Positions 58,275 through 64,000 of a DNA stretch of 64,000 bases are shown piece after piece (position 1 is the first letter of the stretch; each line of letters opens with the position of its first letter). The notes beneath the pieces are model-generated. The model was given only the letters and a program-made list of their open reading frames with translations. It made no database searches and was not told the DNA's origin. The translations under genes were made by a program, and so were the position numbers. The stretch spans positions 992,001-1,056,000 of the forward strand of contig JAUFSD010000024.1 in assembly GCA_033030425.1 (NCBI GenBank), given 5' to 3'. The stretch is from Verpa conica (taxonomy: Eukaryota > Ascomycota > Pezizomycetes > Pezizales > Morchellaceae).

Positions 58275-59738
58275 CATAGTTTGGAATGCTTAATTGCAAG
58301 AGCGCACCATGGCAAGAATAATAACTTTGATGGTAACTAATTAGGTTAATTAGCAGAAAGGGGCAACACAAGAAAATAGTAAACCAAGTGCTAACTAGTC
58401 CATATGTAAGAAGGCTCTTGTTAAGAAGCCACTATATAAGCAAATACACAAAACTTAACAGCGCTTTTCTAATGTGTAGGTGACAATAACATGAGATTAC
58501 TCCTCCTGTGATATGATAAATAGATGGACTAAAGTCTGCTATGCTCTAGGCCTGAAGATAGCGCTATTATTTCTAAGATTGGAAGAAGAAATAAGACTAG
58601 AGTATAGATATATACGCTATACTAGAATGAGGTAGGATGATTTAAATACCATTATTTCTAATCTCATTAGGGAATGTTTTAGACAACGCTGAGGTTTTGG
58701 AGGGATTTCACCCGGTGGTCGGGCTAGATTTTTTCACGCCGGGTAGAGGTTGGATACCTGTATTAATAGAACGAGTGACGGATAGTGATTAGGCACAAGA
58801 ATGGGATGCTTAGAAAACTCTAGTGTACGCATTCTCTTTGAGGTGAAACTTGTCGATCTATTGAAGGATCTTGGGCAATATATAATAGTATATTAGGTGT
58901 GAGAAGTAATATACTGTATTGAGCATTGTGGGTGGGACAGGTCGGGTTCATGACACCTTTTTACTACTGGTACAGGGAGTTCTGACACCGGGTTATATGT
59001 GGGACAGTACTTTCTGACTGGTTTTTTTTCAAGTTTGTACAGAGATAGGATTCCGACAGAGTTTATATTTTGGGACTGTGTAGTTTACATGTAGAGGCTT
59101 GGGTGATTTTTAGTGCTTATTAACCATCACATACACTGTCATCTGCCTCTCTATCCACTATATATAAAAGTTCATACTTTTTTAAAACATTTTCTTTCAC
59201 TGACACTGACTAAAGGCATTTCTCTTAGGTACGGGGCAAGTATCCCCTCAACTGACGCCCCACCCATAGTGCTCAGTAAACTATATCGGTTCAGACCTCG
59301 AACTCAATACGTAGGCCATCCTCTCGGCCAGCCCCACTTCATAGTTGCACTGAACATTTGCATTTCTTCTGTTTAGCCCATTACATATATTTCTGATTTG
59401 GCCATGCACTAGTATAATCTATTCATATGTAGTACACAAAGCTGGGTATCCAACATGAACCAATCAAATATAATCTCACCAAGAACCCTAGTCTTGGATA
59501 TTAGGGGGATGGTTTACCAGGGTATTACTGAACCAAACATACGAGAGGACAAGGGCTGGAGTTTTAGGAGAGAGCAATTAAAAAATGAACAGCCCAACAA
59601 GCAACCCGTTAATTATCAGTTCCCATCGTGCCCCGACGCCATCCATGACAAGTATCAAAAGCAATAGTAAAAAAAAGATAGAAAATAAGACGTCATGCGT
59701 ACAACCATTCAACAAATCTACAGACAATACAGCCACGA
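58242..59738. other. Intergenic between convergent BBP and CK2 beta genes
   Basis: BBP and CK2 beta converge here. Sequence 58290-59000 is AT-rich with no gene; 59100-59690 has short plus frames without support. Some may be 3' UTR. Confidence 0.5.
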
Positions 59739-60638
59739 CTACTTCGCGACAGCATCCTCCTCGCTTTCATCCTCATCTCCATTTTCGATCCTCCTGACTT
59801 CTAGTCCTGCTTCTACCAGCCTCCTATCTTGCTTCTCCCTTTCCCCCTCTTGCCATCTAACAAGTGCTGCCTGTGCATGTGTTTTGAAGCCAAAGCACTT
59901 GGGTGTATATCTTTCGTTGCTCTTTGGGGGGATAAGTCCAGGGTAAACTTGGAAGAGGATGTGGGGAAAACTGGCGCCGAAGTAAGCACCGTCGATAGAT
60001 GCATGTCGGGAGGACTTCGGGGAATAGACATCCTCGCACTTCGCACAGTAGAGCTTGACAGATTTCTGCAGTGCGAGGTCGGACAGCCCAAGAGGGAGGA
60101 GCGGATGGGAACGGCAGAGAACACGCGGGCAGCGGCCGAAGTCACACTTTTTGTATTTTTCAAGCTAGATAAAGTCTCAGGTAGCTGTTATAGTAGAAAT
60201 AAGGGGATGAGTGATACCATTTTTGCTAGGCCCCGGGTTGTGATGATATATCGTGCGTGGACGAGCCCGTATAGGTGCCTGGCAGACTTCTCGATCTGCT
60301 CTCGGACTTCATCCTCACACTCGAAGTCAAACACATCCGTAACCAGGTCTAGAGCATATTGGTAGTATTGCACCTCCTGCTGTAGACCTGTTAGGTTGAA
60401 ACGGTCCGTCAGATACTCTTCGTCAATCTCGCAAAAGTATTCGTGGCCGCGAGCTGAGATGAACTGGTTTACTTGATTAGCTGTGATCTAGGAATCAATG
60501 GGCTAGGGAGGACTATGTAGCTACCCAGTCGCGCCAGTAACTAGTATAATCACTGTCCGTTTCGGAATTGAAGTCTTCCACTGCATGATCCAGAAATGTC
60601 AGTGGTGTAGATTCTAGGGACCTGGGTGAAAACGTACT
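59739..60638 (-). CDS. CKB: Casein kinase 2 regulatory (beta) subunit, 242 aa, start codon split by intron
   Basis: CK2 beta dimerises through a zinc site and holds the two catalytic subunits. The body is exons 60580-60525, 60463-60218 and 60164-59739. It reads DFNSETDSDYTSYWRDW, FISARGHEYFCEIDEEYLTD, RFNLTGLQQEVQYYQYALDL, EQIEKSARHLYGLVHARYI and TTRGLAKM. The zinc Cys pairs are CPRVLC and CAKCEDVYSPKSSRH; IDGAYFGASFPHILFQVYP follows. The family start MEDF appears here as GTG-GAA-GAC-TTC in genomic sequence. A 57-nt intron (60637-60581; GTACGT donor, CTGAC branch, CAG acceptor) would supply the A of ATG from 60638, restoring the expected first residue. I adopt that model. An alternative is a GTG start or a further 5' exon. 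The acidic C-terminus (NGDEDESEEDAVAK) is short. Confidence 0.88.
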
Positions 60639-61451
60639 GATTCACTGCTAGACGTTCCTTCCTTCGATCTATCCAGAAAAAAACTCGAGAATACACCCTG
60701 CCTGAAATAAACACTTGAGATCTATTAAAGTGAATCCTTCTATCGATGTACGTCCTTTTGCCGACGCGCGCGCTGGTCACACTGCCAAAGTAGCGTTCTT
60801 GGTACGACTCTCAGAAATAGAATTGAAGACTACATTTTCAAATAAGTCAGTACAAGCACCATATCACATTGTATAGACAGATCCGCGGGGAACAGAGGTA
60901 TAAAGACATAAAGGGATCATAGTGTCGGAAGGAAGCGAACCTACCGGATGAACCAGACAGTGGAACAGTAAAGTTTGACGACCGATGGGGGAAAGCCTTG
61001 CTGTGCGAATAGCCCTATACCCAGGCAGGCAGAGAGTCCCCTTCTCAAGCGAATGGAAGAAGTCCAAGCGGAGAGCTCGTTAAGACTATGTACAGGGCGG
61101 ATACGTGATGTCTTGGGGTGAAGGGACTCCAAGACGATGATGTTGGTTGTGAGGAGGAGGGGTGAGGTTCTGAGATTCGAGAACAAGTCGCCGGTGATAA
61201 TTTTGAGTCTGATGAATATACACAGATGTATTATCCAAGGGGACCTGAAGCTGTGAATTAGTTGATAGTCACGGTTCCCCGCTTCTGGCGATGTTGTGGA
61301 GGGGGTTTGTGTATATTACTCCAGTGGTGGTATGTATGTAGGATTATCCGCAGAGCCTCACTTTCCCATGCCTTGTTTCCACTTTGGGCGGCAGGCAACA
61401 ACGCCAGCAACATCGGGACTAGAAACAGGAAACAAATACGGACAACCAATC
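60639..61451. other. Divergent intergenic region between CK2 beta and the SLOG-like gene
   Basis: The CK2 beta 5' UTR exon should lie in the left part. The SLOG-like frame is open upstream to 61296, so its 5' end might reach there. Short minus frames at 60864-61186 are unsupported. Confidence 0.45.
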
Positions 61452-62249
61452 ATGAACTCCACCGACGAAACATCCAATAGATCCACATCCAGTAGACCCT
61501 CCTCAGAGGCAAAGGCCCGAGAAATCATGCTCCCTAGGGCAAGGACCCAGGTGGCTTTCATCTCTGGCCCACTAGAAGCCTCAGCCGAATACTTTGCAAC
61601 TTACTACGTCCCTCCCATCGAACGTGGGATACGTTTAGGGCACAACTTTGTCCTAGGAGCTGCCCGCGGAATCGACTCAATGGCCCTAGAATATCTTCTC
61701 TCATCCCGCCCGCCACGCTACCCCGGAAACAAGGTGTCCGTCTACCTAAGTCGAACAGAAGCATCGCATCTCCGGCCAAAATATAGCTGGTTTGAAAAGA
61801 TCGGAGGCACAATTATTGTTGCTGGCCACGGCCATACACAGAGGGATGAAGCAATGACGCGCGCTAGTCATTATGACATCCTTAGATACCGGACAGACGC
61901 TGAGTGTAGGGAGCTTTACGGTGCCAAGTACAGGGTGAGAGTAAGTGGGACGGAGAAGAACGAGATTAGAAGAAAGACTGGGGTGGGTTTGGTTTGGCAG
62001 GAAGTGGAAATCGCATCTGAAGCAACAGGAGAGGTGATTGGAGTGGACCTGGTGGCTTCTACCACTACCCCCATATCAGCGGAGGACAAAAAAAGGCGAA
62101 ACCTAGAGAGGAAGGTTAAGGAGGCAGCTAGACTGAAGGATTGTTTAGCCAGAGGTGATGTATTAGAGGCCAATCAGGTAGCCAAGGCAGAGAAACATGA
62201 TATATGGTTGAAGGAACTCCAAGAACTTCAAGGTCCTAGCTTACAATAG
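61452..62249 (+). CDS. SLOG/Rossmann-like nucleotide-binding orphan, 265 aa
   Basis: The frame runs uninterrupted to a TAG at 62249. The Met at 61452 (MNSTDETSNRSTSS) gives 265 residues; the frame is open further up to a Met at 61296, which would add 52 residues of low plausibility. After a Ser-rich N-terminus comes QVAFISGPLEASAEYF (about 34-48) and then RGIRLGHNFVLGAARGIDSM (59-78). The strand-loop SGP motif, then an aromatic helix, then GHxFVxGxAxGID matches the SLOG-type Rossmann folds that bind nucleotides or ADP-ribose-like ligands. A KVSVYLSR strand and a Ser/His segment follow. The C-terminus is a charged helix (EDKKRRNLERKVKEAARLKD). SLOG domains often work in nucleotide signalling; a specific role here is not supported. 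Confidence 0.6.
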   Translation: MNSTDETSNRSTSSRPSSEAKAREIMLPRARTQVAFISGPLEASAEYFATYYVPPIERGIRLGHNFVLGAARGIDSMALEYLLSSRPPRYPGNKVSVYLSRTEASHLRPKYSWFEKIGGTIIVAGHGHTQRDEAMTRASHYDILRYRTDAECRELYGAKYRVRVSGTEKNEIRRKTGVGLVWQEVEIASEATGEVIGVDLVASTTTPISAEDKKRRNLERKVKEAARLKDCLARGDVLEANQVAKAEKHDIWLKELQELQGPSLQ

Positions 62250-63742
62250 TCAGGAAGGATGTTATTATTTAGCAAGCTATATGATTCAATAGAGGGTTCT
62301 CTATTTCGATTACCAAAGTTATCTATGACCCGAACTTTAATCGGCGGGGTGTGAGGATCCAGAGTTTATGGACTTATGCTTACGATGAGACAGTGTACCA
62401 AACATGGGTTATCACTCGGTAAAAATGTGGATAATCCCTAGGCTATCACTCGCTAAACTTAGTAGATATTTTGCCCCGCAAAACGTTATTACTAGGATCT
62501 CACTGAAAAGTAAGCAAAGCAAATACAGGCAACCCACACAACCGGAACGGTTGCCTAGCACTCAGGCAGGCAATGGCCTTAGCATGCAAGTGTTATTTTC
62601 ACCAATCGATAGTCAAACTTTGCTCCCAAAGCATCACCTCGAATGATAACCCTGCTCTGAGTAACTACCTATCTTAAATTCGTCTGTCAAATGAGGAAGT
62701 GCATAATTTAGAAAGATCAACAGGGTAGAACTTGGCATTGGAGATATTTGTTACACTGTCGGAGCTATATACAGGGTTTCCCAGTGTCAAAAACATCTTA
62801 CTGATTTGATACCCCTCACTCACCGCTAAAGACCTTGGCTAGTATGATAGGGCTCGAGGAAAGATGATCTTCCTATTAGCTGAACGGGTACTCCACCCGT
62901 TAAGTATATCTATCTATTAGGGTAAATACCTCGTATGGACCGGGCATAATTTGTTCTATATATCCCTAAAATGAGCTACTCATTAGAGGGATGTGTCATG
63001 AGCGGGCCAGAAAAGTGGATTATACTGTGTTATAGGGTTTAAACTATTTTAAATATAGCACCACAAATTATCCACAGTACCACATTCTTGCACATCGAAT
63101 CTCATCAGCCAAACATGGTTTAATGATGTCAACAGTAAAGAAAATACCTTTACTTATCTCTAGTTCTACTCATAATTAATGATATACGGTTAATTTGATA
63201 TATATGACCACCTGAGATTGAGAAACCTACCCATTGGGGGATATCTAGAATCGATTTAGATCTAGCCCATACGAGATATGTATCTCCAAGAGGCAGTCTA
63301 TTTGGGATGTACCTCTGATAGGCCTGACCATCCAAAGCACATGCCTCCGATACGGAGCATATTTCAAATGGGGCCAAAACATAGGCATTGAAATTTCATT
63401 GGCCTGTAGAATAGTAGTTTCTATGACGAGGGAGAAACCTCTCGCCGATCTAGCAGCGTTTACGCTCCCCGAAGAAGCCGCACGCATATTCGCTTACCCG
63501 TAAACCATTGTGATTTTTTAAACGGACCACTATTGCATGCCAGTCCGTTCTAAAACATCAGTGATTAAAGGGCACCGTATTATCTCACAAATAATGGGCA
63601 CGCCCGGTCACAGCAGCTAAAGCGATGAAGCCCGGATTGCTTGGTCGGCTTAATATTTATTTGCTATAATTGACCCTCAATACATATTCGATCGGAACAC
63701 AATTCCAACCCTCCAGTCTCGACTCATGCACAGACGCTTTCA
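62250..63742. other. AT-rich right-hand region
   Basis: No supported gene. Overlapping minus frames at 63150-63487 include a stretch of balanced composition (EICSVSEACALDGQAYQRY) that may be a relic. No tails of the retroelement family are seen here. Confidence 0.45.
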
Positions 63743-63973
63743 TTATTGCGAGATGAATTGCGGGGTGCGGGGGGCCTGAATCAGGCTTTCTGGCCTGGTA
63801 CCAAAAACTGCACTTATTGCATCCTTGTTAGATAACCATCGGAATAGACTCTTATAAAGTGGAGCACCCACCTTGCTAGCGATGGCCATCAGTTGAGCCG
63901 GTATTGCTTTAAAGTAAAATAACCCGAGTACCGCGAACATGGTCAAAAACGATAGTAAGTTAACTCCATACCA
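63743..63973 (-). CDS. Possible partial membrane protein near the window edge
   Basis: The minus frame from about 63973 reads NFWYGVNLLSFLTMFAVLGL then FYFKAIPAQ, a likely membrane span, followed by a polar segment (GAPLYKSLFRWLSNKDAIS) to a stop at 63743. A stop codon lies four to five codons before NFWYG, so it is either a short exon after an intron or a relic. The gene may begin outside the window. No family is recognised. Confidence 0.25.
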   Translation of the reverse strand, partial: WYGVNLLSFLTMFAVLGLFYFKAIPAQLMAIASKVGAPLYKSLFRWLSNKDAISAVFGTRPESLIQAPRTPQFISQ

Positions 63974-64000
63974 AAAATTTTTAGTGTGATCAAGTCACTT

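Noticed and set aside
59829..60365. 178-codon plus-strand frame
   Set aside because: Lies antisense to CK2 beta exons and crosses its intron; a shadow.
60579..60581. GTG as a genuine non-AUG start of CK2 beta, or loss of the start codon
   Set aside because: A well-formed intron ending exactly before TG reconstructs ATG; this is simpler than a GTG start in a eukaryotic gene.
1..64000. tRNA, rRNA genes and CRISPR arrays
   Set aside because: I looked for T-loop GGTTCRANNCC contexts with matching stems and for regular spaced repeats and found none convincing; a covariance-model search would be decisive for tRNAs and other ncRNAs.

Overview
The window is nuclear DNA of a filamentous ascomycete (Pezizomycotina). 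The evidence is genes with several 49-120 nt introns carrying fungal GTANGT donors and CTAAC/CTGAC-type branch sites, a fungal STAND/NACHT-ankyrin gene, a HET-C gene, a HAK potassium transporter, TIM54 and a fungal-type branchpoint-binding protein. The genus cannot be read from the sequence. Gene blocks alternate with long AT-rich stretches that hold only decayed coding sequence and tiny retrotransposed fragments. I splice-modelled the genes by hand; every exon chain given as complete stays in frame from start to stop.

Layout. 0.3-1.0 kb (-): a four-exon secreted or membrane orphan. 2.5-3.5 kb (+): a three-finger C2H2 protein, possibly an INO80-type Iec1 homologue. 5.5-6.2 kb (+): a small basic orphan. 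6.6-7.9 kb (+): TIM54. 8.9-9.9 kb (-): a 322-residue orphan. 12.0-14.2 kb (-): a prenylcysteine oxidase/lyase. 18.3-19.7 kb (+) and 23.2-24.0 kb (+): two orphans. 26.7-27.9 kb (-): an SMP-30/gluconolactonase-like enzyme. 30.0-30.6 kb (+): a secreted-type domain with unresolved 5' end. 31.4-32.5 kb (-): a decayed tetratricopeptide array. 36.7-38.2 kb (-): a PI-PLC X-domain protein. 39.1-41.6 kb (-): HET-C. 46.4-49.1 kb (+): an eight-exon HAK potassium transporter. 49.3-52.9 kb (-): a six-exon NACHT-ankyrin NLR-like protein, convergent with HAK. 53.5-54.9 kb (-): a stomatin-like mitochondrial protein, divergent from 55.7-58.2 kb (+), the branchpoint-binding protein SF1/BBP. 59.7-60.6 kb (-): casein kinase 2 beta. 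61.5-62.2 kb (+): a Rossmann/SLOG-like orphan. A possible truncated membrane protein lies at the right edge.

Most genes are unrelated housekeeping functions: mitochondrial import and membrane organisation (TIM54, stomatin-like), splicing (BBP), signalling (CK2 beta, PI-PLC), prenyl-protein turnover and K+ uptake. HET-C and the NACHT-ankyrin protein belong to families linked to non-self recognition and cell death in fungi, and the TPR relic at 32 kb resembles the repeat end of another such receptor.

The most unusual signal is a family of six very short interspersed sequences ending in a (GAAT)n/(ATTC)n tail and sharing the core TCATAAGTACAT. Three insert only 26-37 bp and one 226 bp, and these four have direct target duplications of 13-16 bp. 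They look like extreme 5'-truncated products of target-primed reverse transcription by an unidentified LINE or SINE family. Other oddities are a CK2 beta start codon apparently split A|TG by an intron, a 16-nt exon carrying the NLR P-loop, a 26-nt exon in HAK, and a HET-C Lys/Asp tail extended by two small exons.
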